A stretch of DNA of 64,000 nt from Chondrinema litorale (GTDB taxonomy: Bacteria > Bacteroidota > Bacteroidia > Cytophagales > Flammeovirgaceae), in contig NZ_CP111043.1 of NCBI RefSeq assembly GCF_026250525.1, positions 1,663,421-1,727,420 on the forward strand. Direction: 5' to 3'. The position numbers and the translations under genes are program-made. The notes below the pieces were generated by a model that had not been told where the DNA came from, made no database searches, and saw only the letters and a list, made by a program, of their open reading frames with translations. Below are positions 27,296 to 37,260 of the stretch, one piece after another; position 1 is the stretch's first letter; each line of letters begins with the position of its first letter.

Positions 27296-27748
27296 ATGAT
27301 TTATTTAATGGAAAAGTATTTTACTGTCTTTTCTGTAAGTGCTTTTAAATTTATTTTAGGCCCAGTTACAGGTTACTTTCTTGAGCTATCTCAACTTGAA
27401 ACTATTATAACTACAGTTTTAGGTATGATGGCTACTGTTATTATTATTGCTTATGCTGGAAGTAGTTTAAGAGATAAGGTATTAAGGTTATTTTTTCGTA
27501 AAAGAAGAATTTTTTCACCCAGAAACCGAAAAGTTGTCAAAATCTGGCGCAAATACGGTGTATGGGGTGTAGCATTTCTAACTCCACTATTATTTAGCCC
27601 ACCTATTGGCGCTGCTATAGCTGTCTCATTTGGCGAAAAAAAAATGAAAATCTTCTCATCAATGCTTGCTAGTGCAATTTTCTGGGGAATATTTTTTACT
27701 TACCTAGTATTATTAGGAGGCGAAAAAGTAACATATTACTTCTCTTAA
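27296..27748 (+). CDS. Small integral membrane protein, possible small multidrug export-like
   Basis: 150 residues with three to four hydrophobic segments separated by a very basic stretch (FFRKRRIFSPRNRKVVKIWR, about 66-85). The sequence WGVAFLTPLLFSPPIGAAIA has the proline/glycine pattern seen in COG2426 small export proteins, but similarity is not strong enough for a firm call. A second ATG at residue 5 (27308) is a possible start. It is 50 bases after the Ca2+/Na+ exchanger. Confidence 0.55.
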   Translation: MIYLMEKYFTVFSVSAFKFILGPVTGYFLELSQLETIITTVLGMMATVIIIAYAGSSLRDKVLRLFFRKRRIFSPRNRKVVKIWRKYGVWGVAFLTPLLFSPPIGAAIAVSFGEKKMKIFSSMLASAIFWGIFFTYLVLLGGEKVTYYFS

Positions 27749-28030
27749 TAACAATTTACAATCCTAAGAATTAATTACTATTTAATTAAGTTTAGCCACC
27801 TCTCCCAACGTAGGTATAGGAAAATTCATTTTTTTTTACTATCTTTTGTAATGGTTAAAAGCCATAATTTGTATAATCCAGCTACCTATACTAACCTCCC
27901 AAGTCCATTCTATACATTAAATAACTTTTAAAAACCCGCTGAATAAGCTTTAACTCCTAATTCTCTTGAGTTATTTAATTATTTGGGCGATTACTAACTC
28001 CTTATCTTTTAACTCAAAAACCTTAACATC

Positions 28031-28489
28031 ATGAATTTTACACCAAGACGTGCCGACGACACCGCAACAATGGGCAAAGCGAATTATCCCTCTGTTAAAA
28101 AATATATGGCAAGAGACGAAATTACCTTAAAGCCTGATGTTACTATTAATGAAGCTATAGAAATTATACTTAGCAAAAAATTAACTGGTGCTCCTGTATT
28201 AGATGATGAAAGAAATATCATTGGGATGATCACAGAAAAAGACTGTCTTAGAATTATTATTGACAGCGCTTACAACAACCTACCTTATAATTATAAGAAG
28301 GTAAGCGATTATATGTCTCCCGTTGTAAAAACTGTTTCAATAGACAGTAACATACTAGAGGTAGCCAATGAATTCTTAACTACTCATTTTAGAAAGTTCC
28401 CAGTAGTTCACAATGGAAAATTGGTTGGCCAAGTAAGTCGAAGAGATATTCTTAAAGCAATTAGAGAGCTTAAAGCTACAACCTGGTAA
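28031..28489 (+). CDS. Protein with two CBS domains
   Basis: 152 residues with two CBS domains, about 24-80 and 90-148. Each has the usual pattern: AIEIILSKKLTGAPVLDDERN with GMITEKDCL, then NEFLTTHFRKFPVVHNGKLVG with SRRDILKAI. CBS pairs bind adenine nucleotides and act as energy sensors. No enzymatic domain is attached, so it must work on a partner. The 282-base gap before it contains no clear gene; a well-formed hairpin follows. Confidence 0.9.
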   Translation: MNFTPRRADDTATMGKANYPSVKKYMARDEITLKPDVTINEAIEIILSKKLTGAPVLDDERNIIGMITEKDCLRIIIDSAYNNLPYNYKKVSDYMSPVVKTVSIDSNILEVANEFLTTHFRKFPVVHNGKLVGQVSRRDILKAIRELKATTW

Positions 28490-28503
28490 AAATGAAAAGC
28501 TGC

Positions 28504-28527
28504 TTTCCGGGAATATTTTCCCGGAAA
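28504..28527. terminator. Bidirectional terminator
   Basis: Ten-base stem TTTCCGGGAA / TTCCCGGAAA with loop TATT between convergent genes (CBS protein and a membrane protein). GC-rich arms stand out from the AT-rich surroundings. Confidence 0.75.
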
Positions 28528-28539
28528 ACCTACCAGCTT

Positions 28540-28911
28540 TTACCTTTCCAAGTAAGGAACAACATAGTTGTACCAGCGCTTTATAATTCTTAAACCCACC
28601 ACTAGCATAAGTACATAAACCATTGTACTTCCCATCATTACAAGAAATAGTGCTTGCTCTGAAAAATACTTATACAAAAAGTAGCATACAGGTAAAGTGA
28701 CACTGCTTAGCATAATGCTTAAAAAAACTGTGTCCACATAGTTGCGGGAGTGTTTCTTAAGCACAATGTAAATCAGACAAATAAAGAAGAAAAAAAATGT
28801 ACTGAAAAGCAGTATGAAGCTTTTCATAAAATCAATCTCCTTGAGCAAATAATAGTAAACAGAAAGTGACGATCCTAAAAATATAGGGGACAGAAACAGA
28901 AAAAATTTCAT
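28540..28911 (-). CDS. Small membrane protein of unknown function
   Basis: 123 residues with four predicted transmembrane helices (about 3-21, 29-51, 60-82, 87-106) and a basic C-terminus ending YNYVVPYLER. No family recognised. The reading frame is convincing because it ends beside a terminator shared with the CBS gene. Confidence 0.55.
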   Translation of the reverse strand: MKFFLFLSPIFLGSSLSVYYYLLKEIDFMKSFILLFSTFFFFFICLIYIVLKKHSRNYVDTVFLSIMLSSVTLPVCYFLYKYFSEQALFLVMMGSTMVYVLMLVVGLRIIKRWYNYVVPYLER

Positions 28912-29218
28912 CGCAATAAGTATTAGGTCAATTCATATCTTATTGTTGATTTTTTTTGATTGATGGATTCATTTTCATTTACTATTCTAAATTAGAAAAA
29001 AGCCTGAGCCATCCTAATAATTATTGTACTATTTTAATGGCATACCATCACAAAATTCACCAGTTTAATTTTTTAAATAATTACATATAATTATTCAAAG
29101 AATAGCACAAACACCAATGCCTAAAAAAAATGATAATACTGAATCCATTGCCTCCAAAAAGTTTTTATAGTTTGGCTTCATAAAAAGAATAAGACTTATT
29201 TTTATTAGCTTTAAACTA
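28912..29218. other. Intergenic region before Na+/alanine symporter
   Basis: 307 AT-rich bases between divergent genes. No TAnnTTTG box, hairpin or credible small ORF is apparent. Confidence 0.5.
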
Positions 29219-30655
29219 TTGACTACAAAAAAACACTCACAGATTTTGATAGAAGAAATACTACAAAACTTTAGCGATTTTATGTGGGGTACTCCGCTGT
29301 TAGTACTCTTACTTGGAGGAGGTTTCTACTTTATGCTTTACTCCCGATTCCTTCCCTTTCAATATTTCGGCCACGCAATAAAAGTATTAAGAGGTAAATA
29401 CGATAACCCAGACGATCCCGGAGATATTAACCACTACGAGGCTTTAGCTAGTGCAATTGCGGCTACAGTTGGTATGGGTAATATAAGTGGTGTAGCAGTT
29501 GCAATAACGCTAGGTGGCCCCGGAGCTTTATTTTGGATGTGGATAAGTGCATTTTTTGGTATTGCTACCAAGTTTTTCACCTGTACACTTTCTATTATGT
29601 ATAGAGGAAAAGACTCAGATGGTGCAGTGCAAGGTGGCCCCATGTATGTAATTATGGAAGGACTAGGCACTAAATGGAAACCTTTGGCAGTTGTATTTTC
29701 CATTGCTGGTTTATTTGGCTGTCTACCAATATTTCAGGCAAATCAGCTTACTCAGGTTATCAGAGATGTATTTCTTATTCCTAATGACTTGTTAATTGAA
29801 TCTGCATATTTTACAAATAACTTTGGTCCCACTTTTCTTTCAGACCTTATTACAGGTATAATTATCGTAATTATAGTTTCAGTTGTAATTTTTGGGGGGA
29901 TTCATAGAATTGCGATGGTTGCAGGTAAAATGGTGCCTTTTATGGTTGTTACCTATGTAGGTATTGTAATGTATATCATTTTATCTAACATCACATTAAT
30001 ACCAGAAAGCTTTGTTTTAATTTTCACTGATGCATTTACTGGAAATGCCGTTTTAGGCGGTGTTGTGGGAGAAGTAATAAGACAAGGTGCAAAAAGAGCA
30101 GCATTCTCTAATGAAGCAGGTATTGGCACCGCACCTATGATGCATGGAGCGGCTAAAACAAAAGAACCAGTAAGAGAAGGATTAGTAGCCATGTTAGGCC
30201 CAGCAATAGATACACTTATTGTTTGTACTATGACGGCTCTCGCCATTATAATAACTGGCGTATGGAAAACTGGTGATGATAATGGAGTAACGTTAACAGC
30301 TTCTGCTTTTGGGAGTGTAATGCCGACTGCAGGCCCTATTCTATTATTAATTTGCGTATTGATCTTCTCATTTTCTACCTTATTCTCATTTTCGTATTAT
30401 GGTACAAAGTGTATTTCGTTTTTATTCGGAACACAATACCAATTACATTATAGAATATTTTATGTCGCAACAATAATCTGGGGTTCAGTTGTTTCTATAA
30501 ATGCAGTAATAAACTTGATTGATGGGATGTACGCTGTAATGGCTTATCCAACAATGATTTCTGCGTTGCTACTTTCTCCTAAAGTGAAAGAAGCATCTAT
30601 AGACTACTTCAAACGAATGAAGGACGTAGATAAGGAAAAAATTAATGTGTCGTAA
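29219..30655 (+). CDS. Sodium:alanine symporter family transporter
   Basis: 478-residue AGCS-family carrier that takes up alanine or glycine with Na+. Signature stretches: GGGFYFMLYSRFLPFQYF near the N-terminus, AATVGMGNISGVAVAITLGG (about 83-102), GGPMYVIMEGLG and FSNEAGIGTAPMMHGAA (about 298-314). The start is TTG at 29219; no ATG fits before the conserved region, and an in-frame stop lies at 29168. Its stop is directly followed by the ATG of the Nudix gene (TAAATG). Confidence 0.9.
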   Translation: MTTKKHSQILIEEILQNFSDFMWGTPLLVLLLGGGFYFMLYSRFLPFQYFGHAIKVLRGKYDNPDDPGDINHYEALASAIAATVGMGNISGVAVAITLGGPGALFWMWISAFFGIATKFFTCTLSIMYRGKDSDGAVQGGPMYVIMEGLGTKWKPLAVVFSIAGLFGCLPIFQANQLTQVIRDVFLIPNDLLIESAYFTNNFGPTFLSDLITGIIIVIIVSVVIFGGIHRIAMVAGKMVPFMVVTYVGIVMYIILSNITLIPESFVLIFTDAFTGNAVLGGVVGEVIRQGAKRAAFSNEAGIGTAPMMHGAAKTKEPVREGLVAMLGPAIDTLIVCTMTALAIIITGVWKTGDDNGVTLTASAFGSVMPTAGPILLLICVLIFSFSTLFSFSYYGTKCISFLFGTQYQLHYRIFYVATIIWGSVVSINAVINLIDGMYAVMAYPTMISALLLSPKVKEASIDYFKRMKDVDKEKINVS

Positions 30656-31237
30656 ATGAAAAAAGTAAATATTTTCAATCGCAAATGGTTGCTTGAAGAC
30701 TTTTTAAAAGTAGAAGAAGTACAATTAGAATTTGAAAAAGTAGATGGTGAAATGAGTAATAGAGTGCGTTTGCTCAGTCTCGAAAGAGGAGATTCTGTAG
30801 CAGCACTTATTTGGCACACCTCCTTACAAAAATTTATTATTACAAAACAGTTTAGACTACCTGCTTATAATAAAGGAGAAGGTTGGATACTGGAAATAAT
30901 TGCAGGCGGATTAAAAAAAGGAGAAGACCCAGCCGAAGCAATTAAGCGCGAAGTAGAAGAAGAGATTGGGTATTTACCAACAGAAGTTGAGCATATCAAT
31001 ACATTCTTTGTATCACCAGGAGGCACCTCTGAAAGAATACTTTTGTATTTTGGGAAAATTGATGAAGATGCAAAGGTGCATAATGGTGGTGGACTCGATG
31101 ATGAAAACGAAGACATTGAGTTGATGTATTTTTCTGCTGATGAATTTATAACAGCAGTTGAAAATGGCACTATTACCGATGCAAAAAGTATTATTGCTGG
31201 TTTGTGGTTAAAATCAAACCTCAGCAAAATAAGCTAA
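30656..31237 (+). CDS. Nudix hydrolase, ADP-ribose/nucleoside-diphosphate sugar pyrophosphatase type
   Basis: 193 residues. The Nudix box GGLKKGEDPAEAIKREVEEE (about 83-102, followed by IG) matches GX5EX7REUXEEXGU exactly. N-terminal beta region and VRLLSLERGDSVAALIW are like the NudK/ADP-ribose pyrophosphatase group, which act on ADP-ribose or GDP-mannose. The ATG abuts the stop of the symporter gene, so translation is coupled. The substrate is not determined by the sequence. Confidence 0.88.
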   Translation: MKKVNIFNRKWLLEDFLKVEEVQLEFEKVDGEMSNRVRLLSLERGDSVAALIWHTSLQKFIITKQFRLPAYNKGEGWILEIIAGGLKKGEDPAEAIKREVEEEIGYLPTEVEHINTFFVSPGGTSERILLYFGKIDEDAKVHNGGGLDDENEDIELMYFSADEFITAVENGTITDAKSIIAGLWLKSNLSKIS

Positions 31238-31245
31238 CTGGAAAT

Positions 31246-31272
31246 AAGAATTAGTTTTAAAAACTAATTCTT
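31246..31272. terminator. Bidirectional terminator between convergent genes
   Basis: Thirteen-base perfect inverted repeat AAGAATTAGTTTT / AAAACTAATTCTT around base 31259. It overlaps the last codons of the minus-strand gene. Confidence 0.7.
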
Positions 31273-33380
31273 ATACCTGGCCCAACCAAGAAGAACCACT
31301 TCCCATTGTCTATCCGATACCCACCACCTATATGTAGTGGGAAGTTTAATTTACTATTACTCCTATTTATCGGATAAACCGAACCAAGAGCAACTAAAGC
31401 CAAATATCGTGTTGCACTTTCACTAAAGTTAAATGCATCAAAAGCCAAAATACCTATACCAGCTCTGTATGGCTTTGCCTTTTCAATCATCTCAGATTTA
31501 TAAAAAGTAAACTGAGCTATTGCAGCTAAACTAATACCCCCTAAAGATGAGATCTCATCTTCGCCCTGCGTCATTGTAAGTAAACCTGCTGGAAAAGAAA
31601 TATCAATATCGAAGGTTGATTTTCTAGAGAGAATAATCTCAATCTTTTGCTGATAAATCCTTTCGTGATACTTGTTGGAAACATGCCCGATAGTGATTTC
31701 AATTCTCGACCATTCTCCTAATTCATGCGTTTTGGTTCTTAATATATTATTAAGGTTAATGTTTGAGTTCTGGCAATCCTTTTTGTCATAATAATTTTTT
31801 CGCAGCGAATTCCCTCCCGGACAAATCGTAATATTTTCAACTTCTTTCATGTCAATCAACTGGCGCTTATTATTCACCACTTGCACTTCCATAAAAAGGT
31901 ATTGTTTACCATATAAATCACCTAAGCTATCTATAGTGGTATCATCAAATGAAAAAACAATATCCTTTACTGGTTTATCATAAAAGATAGTTGTTGTAAT
32001 ATCTGTCACCGGCATTTTGCCTGCACCATAATCTATATTTACAAAGTTTAATTCTTTAGGTCGCTGGTATTCCTGCACAGTTAACTGATGGCCTGTTGGC
32101 TCACCATAATTCAACATTTCAATTTTTTTCTTATAAATAGAAAGGGGAATATTTAAGGTAAAAACCTGTCTGTTTTCGTTTCCAGCAGTCGAATCTGTTC
32201 TTATTCGAAATAAACCTTCGAAGCGAAGGCCTGCCCTATCCAGTGCATCTCCTTCCACTTTTACATCTATAATCTCACCCGGATATACCGAAAGGTTTTC
32301 TGTCCACTCGCCACCATTTCGCTGAATGCTTACTTTACTTACTTTCGTATTATGTCGGATTGAAAAGTTGGTTAAAAACCGGGCTTCGTCTCCATCTTTT
32401 ATATATAGATACCCATCTGACAATCTGTGGTAATCATATACCCGCAACACACAAAGCATTCTCCCATTACTCAATTGATCTTGGGTAAATAATTCTGCAA
32501 TTAGAGCTCCACCTGGTTGTTCTTTTTCCTCAATCCGATAAGTCTTATGCAATTTTAAATTCCTATGATGATCAATTTGAATATCTTGACTTTTATATCT
32601 CTGGTTAGTTTCTAGTATAATCTCTTCCTGATCAATATTTAAAAAAGCCAGCCTACTTTCTTTTATTTCGAACTGCAAAGTATCTAATGGATATTCGTAT
32701 TGAATTTTACCATTTGCATCAAAATAAGGTCGATTTAGCTTAACATTGTATTGAAAGGTGTGCTTTCCAATTTTCTCTGGTAATAAATGCAGCATTATTT
32801 GATTGCTTCTTCGCGTCAATCGATATTTTATATTTCCATCGCTTTCCCAAGAAGGCTGCAACTTGATATTTTCAGGCAAATCTGTATATAATTCATAGGT
32901 TTTTTCTTCACCTACAAACAAATCTCTTTCTTGTATATTTAAACTTGCACTAATCTCTGCATATGGAAATAGTCTTACTATCTCCCTTTCTTTATTGCTT
33001 GCTCCTATCAAAAAAGAAAATCTTAAAAAATTACTTTCAGAAAGTCGTTTAAAGCTTACTTTCATACGATAAAGCAATTCATCTTCTTTTCTAAGAGAAT
33101 CGAGCATTTCAAAATCGGCAGTAGGTTCGATAGAGACAACAGAATCTGCTATCTGAGGATTTAGTTTTAGATATACTTCTGCTGTTTCATTTTCATCTTC
33201 GTAATAAAAAGATAAATGAGGTTCTTCCCTAATAAGTACCATGTCATTTTTAAGACTAAAAATGCCGCTGTTGGTTCTTATTTCTACATCAGTAAATACA
33301 TCTGTACTTTGAGAAAATAATTTATCTGTTATCAACAACAAAAAGATAACAGGAATAATGAGTTTCAGTAATTTATACAT
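31257..33380 (-). CDS. Large secreted protein, probable outer-membrane/beta-rich, unknown function
   Basis: 707 residues with an N-terminal signal peptide (about 1-24). The body is predicted to be mostly beta strand and contains several Ig-like segments (for example about 45-130 and 245-340). The C-terminal ~110 residues (ALVALGSVYPINRSNSKLNF, LHIGGGYRIDNGKWFFLVGP, ending GIRISF) look like a short beta-barrel half ending in a phenylalanine, as outer-membrane proteins do. I recognise no named family. It is convergent with the Nudix gene. A 267-base gap precedes it up to gdh. Confidence 0.65.
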   Translation of the reverse strand: MYKLLKLIIPVIFLLLITDKLFSQSTDVFTDVEIRTNSGIFSLKNDMVLIREEPHLSFYYEDENETAEVYLKLNPQIADSVVSIEPTADFEMLDSLRKEDELLYRMKVSFKRLSESNFLRFSFLIGASNKEREIVRLFPYAEISASLNIQERDLFVGEEKTYELYTDLPENIKLQPSWESDGNIKYRLTRRSNQIMLHLLPEKIGKHTFQYNVKLNRPYFDANGKIQYEYPLDTLQFEIKESRLAFLNIDQEEIILETNQRYKSQDIQIDHHRNLKLHKTYRIEEKEQPGGALIAELFTQDQLSNGRMLCVLRVYDYHRLSDGYLYIKDGDEARFLTNFSIRHNTKVSKVSIQRNGGEWTENLSVYPGEIIDVKVEGDALDRAGLRFEGLFRIRTDSTAGNENRQVFTLNIPLSIYKKKIEMLNYGEPTGHQLTVQEYQRPKELNFVNIDYGAGKMPVTDITTTIFYDKPVKDIVFSFDDTTIDSLGDLYGKQYLFMEVQVVNNKRQLIDMKEVENITICPGGNSLRKNYYDKKDCQNSNINLNNILRTKTHELGEWSRIEITIGHVSNKYHERIYQQKIEIILSRKSTFDIDISFPAGLLTMTQGEDEISSLGGISLAAIAQFTFYKSEMIEKAKPYRAGIGILAFDAFNFSESATRYLALVALGSVYPINRSNSKLNFPLHIGGGYRIDNGKWFFLVGPGIRISF

Positions 33381-33647
33381 TCAGTAAAGAATAGCTTAGT
33401 CTCAGTTTAAATAGTTAAATACCGCTAAATATAAAATGTATATACTCCAATTTGGTTTGCGAAAATAACTAAATGAAACTCTAAATACAGATTAGCATTA
33501 AAAAAAGCTACTCATATTATTACTATCTGAATAATTATAGATTAATTTATTTAGTTGTTATACTTATAATTTTGAATACAATTATATTTACTTACTAACA
33601 TAAACTTTTTGGTAAACACATTACCATTATTCTTAACCAATGTAAAT

Positions 33648-34880
33648 ATGAAAGAATTACTAGAGAAGTTTGAACACACTCCTCCTGAGATTGTATTTGA
33701 ATGGCACGATAGACTAACAGAAGCAAAAGGTTGGGTAGTTATAAACTCATTAAGAGGAGGAGCAGCTGGTGGAGGTACAAGAATGCGAAAAGGCTTAGAC
33801 AAAAGAGAAGTAGAATCTCTAGCTAAAACAATGGAAGTTAAGTTTACAGTATCAGGCCCGGCAATAGGTGGAGCCAAGTCTGGTATTGACTTCGACCCTG
33901 CTGATCCCAGAAAAAAAGGGGTATTAGAAAGATGGTATAAAGCAGTAATCCCTCTGTTAAAAAACTACTACGGAACAGGAGGCGATATGAATGTGGATGA
34001 AATAGAAGATGTAATCCCAATTACAGAAGACTATGGGCTTTGGCATCCACAAGAAGGTATAGTACATGGGCACTTTAATGCTACTTTGCCCAAACAAATC
34101 CACATGATCGGGAGATTAAGGCAAGGTGTATCTAAAATTCTGGAAGATCAGGAATATATACCCGATACTGGCAAGAAATATACAGTTGCTGATATGATTA
34201 CGGGTTTTGGTGTTGCTGAATCTGTAAGACATTACTATCAACTTTGGAATGGAGAAACTAAAGGAAAAAGGGCAATTATACAGGGTTGGGGAAATGTAGG
34301 TGCTGCTGCTGCATTGTACTTAGCAAAGCATGGTGTAAAAATAGTTGGTATAATTGACAAAGATGGCGGGCTTATCGATGAGGAAGGAATGGGCTTACAC
34401 AGTATTAAAAAACTTTTTCACGATAGAAAAGGCAATACACTAGTTGCTGATAACAAACTCTCTTTTGAAGAGCTCAACAATAAAATATGGAATGTACCTG
34501 CCGAAATTTTTATACCCGCAGCAGCTTCTCGATTGGTAAGCAAAGAGCAAGTTTCTAAATTAATAGCTAATAAGCTTGAAGTAGTTGCTTGTGGAGCCAA
34601 TGTACCATTTAAAGATCAGGAAATTTTTCACGGACCAATTGCTACATTGGTAGATAATAACATCTCATTGATTCCTGATTTTATAGCCAATTGTGGTATG
34701 GCCAGAGTCTTTGCTTACCTTATGGAAGTAGATGACGAAATCAATTTAACAGATGATGCCATATTCCATGATGTTTCTACAACTATTTTAAACGCTTTGG
34801 AAAAAACTTATAAATTAGGGAAAGAAAAAAATGGCATTTATAAAAATTCTTTAACTGTGGCGCTTGAGTCCCTGACGTGA
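33648..34880 (+). CDS. Glu/Leu/Phe/Val family dehydrogenase
   Basis: 410 residues; NAD(P)-linked oxidative deamination of an amino acid, most likely glutamate. The substrate-binding GGAKSGIDFDPADP carries the catalytic-region lysine, and TRMRKGLDKREVESLAKTME precedes it. The Rossmann part has IQGWGNVGAAAALYLAKHG. The open frame starts at TTG 33609, but the ATG at 33648 (MKELLEKFEHTPPEIVFEW) is the natural start. A possible -7 box TAATTTTG lies at 33567-33574. Bacteroidota homologues of this length are usually annotated Glu/Leu/Phe/Val dehydrogenase. Confidence 0.88.
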   Translation: MKELLEKFEHTPPEIVFEWHDRLTEAKGWVVINSLRGGAAGGGTRMRKGLDKREVESLAKTMEVKFTVSGPAIGGAKSGIDFDPADPRKKGVLERWYKAVIPLLKNYYGTGGDMNVDEIEDVIPITEDYGLWHPQEGIVHGHFNATLPKQIHMIGRLRQGVSKILEDQEYIPDTGKKYTVADMITGFGVAESVRHYYQLWNGETKGKRAIIQGWGNVGAAAALYLAKHGVKIVGIIDKDGGLIDEEGMGLHSIKKLFHDRKGNTLVADNKLSFEELNNKIWNVPAEIFIPAAASRLVSKEQVSKLIANKLEVVACGANVPFKDQEIFHGPIATLVDNNISLIPDFIANCGMARVFAYLMEVDDEINLTDDAIFHDVSTTILNALEKTYKLGKEKNGIYKNSLTVALESLT

Positions 34881-35092
34881 TCTAGAGCATTATTTAAATC
34901 AAAAAAATCTCATTCTGGCAAATTATCTTAATTTAAGAATTGCTAAAAATAACTTGAACGCTTATTTTTCAAAGGGTTAACAATTCTTACATAAAAAATT
35001 AGAATATTCCAAAAAAAACTGTAAATCATCCATTAATCTTTGAATTACTTGAACAATTTTCTATTTTTCAGGCAAAAAGAAATTTCTACAAC

Positions 35093-36577
35093 ATGAAGCA
35101 ACTACTGGCAATATTTTTAATAACTATCAGCCTATCCCTGTTTACAGATAATTTACTTTTCGCCAATAGTTCAACTGATATTTTAACTCTAAATGAAGTA
35201 GTTTCTGAAGGAGGAGGACACGAAGCGGAGCATCATCTACCTTCTGCATGGTCGGTAATACCTTTCGTAATACTATTAGTCATGATTGCTACTGGCCCAT
35301 TATTTTACGAACATTTCTGGCATAAAAACTATCCGAAAGTAGCAGTTTTACTTGCTTGTATAGTTATAGGTTACTACATCTTCGTATTGCACAATACACA
35401 TGGTCCTATTCATGCTTTTTTTGAATATGTCCAGTTTATAGCTTTACTCTCCTCTCTATACATTGCATCGGGAGGTATATTGATTGAAATCGACAAGAAG
35501 GGCAAGCCTATTATAAATGTAATCTTGCTTTTTATTGGAGCAATAATCTCTAATATTATTGGAACAACCGGAGCTTCTATGCTTTTAATAAGACCTTTTA
35601 TTAGGTTAAACAAAAGCAGAATTAAGCCTTATCATATCATATTCTTTATTTTTACAGTAAGTAATATTGGTGGTAGTCTTACACCAATTGGAGACCCTCC
35701 GCTTTTCCTTGGGTTTTTAAAAGGAGTTCCTTTTAGCTGGACGCTTACTCACAACTTTTTCCCATGGTTATTTACGGTTATTTTATTTTGTGCAATCTTT
35801 TACTTTTTTGATAGAAGAAACAAAGAAATTAACCCTCTATTTGCAGATGAACCTGAAAATTATACTTCTAAGATAAAAGTTACTGGTGCTAAAAACTTTC
35901 TATGGCTGGGTGTAGTAATCGCCGCCGTTTTCTTAGATCCTAATGTAAAAGGCTTTGAGTGGGTTCCAAGTATTCCGTATGATGGGCAAAACTTCTCTTT
36001 TGTAAGAGAGCTAATTATGTTTTCAGTAGCTTTTATGTCTTTTAAATTTGCTAGCCAAGAAGCTATTAAAGGGAATGAATTTAACTTTGAGCCAATTAGA
36101 GAGGTGGCATTTATTTTTGTAGGAATCTTCGGAACCATGATGCCAGCCTTGGAATTAGTAGCCAGTTTTGCATCATCTGACGCAGGACGAGAATTAATCT
36201 CACATAATACATTATATTGGGGTACCGGTTTCTTATCTGGATTTTTAGATAATGCTCCAACCTACCTAAACTTCTTAACAGCAGCTATTGCAGCACAAGG
36301 AGGTTCAATAAATGAAAAAATGGATGTAGTTAACTTTGCTTATGGAATGGGCGATTTTACTAATTCTGTTGTTCAGTTAACAGCTATATCTGTAGGGGCT
36401 GTATTCTTTGGTGCCATGACCTACATTGGCAATGGACCTAACTTTATGGTAAAATCTATAGCAGAACAAATAGGTATTCAAATGCCTTCTTTCTTTGGCT
36501 ATATTATAAGATTTTCGCTTCCTATATTATTACCTACACTGGTAATTGTATGGTTAATTTTCTTCGCTTTTCTTTAA
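35093..36577 (+). CDS. nhaD: Sodium:proton antiporter, NhaD family
   Basis: 494 residues with a hydrophobic N-terminal signal-like segment and about 12 further helices. The NhaD pattern is clear: ISNIIGTTGASMLLIRPFIR (about 161-180), NIGGSLTPIGDPPLFLGFLK (about 199-218) and GFLDNAPTYLNFLTAAI (about 383-399). It exports Na+ in exchange for H+. Its N-terminal hydrophilic patch HEAEHHLPSAW is exposed to the periplasm. Together with NhaC it gives two unrelated Na+/H+ exchangers in 30 kb. Confidence 0.9.
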   Translation: MKQLLAIFLITISLSLFTDNLLFANSSTDILTLNEVVSEGGGHEAEHHLPSAWSVIPFVILLVMIATGPLFYEHFWHKNYPKVAVLLACIVIGYYIFVLHNTHGPIHAFFEYVQFIALLSSLYIASGGILIEIDKKGKPIINVILLFIGAIISNIIGTTGASMLLIRPFIRLNKSRIKPYHIIFFIFTVSNIGGSLTPIGDPPLFLGFLKGVPFSWTLTHNFFPWLFTVILFCAIFYFFDRRNKEINPLFADEPENYTSKIKVTGAKNFLWLGVVIAAVFLDPNVKGFEWVPSIPYDGQNFSFVRELIMFSVAFMSFKFASQEAIKGNEFNFEPIREVAFIFVGIFGTMMPALELVASFASSDAGRELISHNTLYWGTGFLSGFLDNAPTYLNFLTAAIAAQGGSINEKMDVVNFAYGMGDFTNSVVQLTAISVGAVFFGAMTYIGNGPNFMVKSIAEQIGIQMPSFFGYIIRFSLPILLPTLVIVWLIFFAFL

Positions 36578-36721
36578 GTCGTAATTATTTGTATTGGAAT
36601 TAGTATTCTTAGAAGAGTAAAACAGCCTGTAAATTTAGTTTGTAGAGCATATTATTATACTATCTCAATTTAATAATTGAGAGCAAGAATGGATTTGCCT
36701 AAAATAAGAGCCCTAGCTCTT

Positions 36722-37015
36722 TTATTGATTAAGTAACGATTTAGTTATTTCTTCCCATTCTTCGTCTAAAGTAAGGCAGCAAACTGGTTGCTGAGCTCTT
36801 CTATACCAATATGAAGCATTGAACTGATCCCCTTCTTTTCTATGCAAATAGGCATGCACCCAATTGCCAGCAAGATCTTCTTTCTCTTGTGCTAAATCAT
36901 GAGCTTTATCCCAATCTCCTTTGGCATCATACCAAAGTGCTTGTAGAGCAGCACTCAAACTAAAAGGTGGATAAGTTTCCTGTAATGAAGTTTTAAATAT
37001 GTCAAGTTTTTCCAT
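36722..37015 (-). CDS. Conserved protein with HAYLHRKEGD motif
   Basis: 97 residues, soluble, acidic, mostly helical. The block WVHAYLHRKEGDQFNASYWYRRA (about 52-74) is a conserved motif I have seen in short uncharacterised proteins of Bacteroidota and Proteobacteria; the name of the family is not known to me. The helix-turn pattern resembles a TPR-like pair. A weak hairpin at 36706-36721 (AAGAGC/GCTCTT) overlaps its stop. The 245 bases upstream hold nothing clear. Confidence 0.65.
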   Translation of the reverse strand: MEKLDIFKTSLQETYPPFSLSAALQALWYDAKGDWDKAHDLAQEKEDLAGNWVHAYLHRKEGDQFNASYWYRRAQQPVCCLTLDEEWEEITKSLLNQ

Positions 37016-37260
37016 AAGCCTGTTTTTAAATTAATAAAAATTCATCTAGGCAGATTGTTTTAGATAACTGTATTTTTTTGAAAAAAATATTACAAATAGC
37101 AAACCCTTAAAATTTAGCTAATTTTATTAACATTTTTACATACTGAATATCAATTAGTTACAATGAAATCAAGGTTAATTATTTAAATTTTAAACAATAA
37201 AACTTGATTATGTCATTTTTATAAACAATATTTGAATATATAAAACGCAAAGTTAAAAAA

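Noticed and set aside
36706..36721. AAGAGC / GCTCTT hairpin as terminator
   Set aside because: Six-base stem at the end of a CDS with weak T run; too uncertain.
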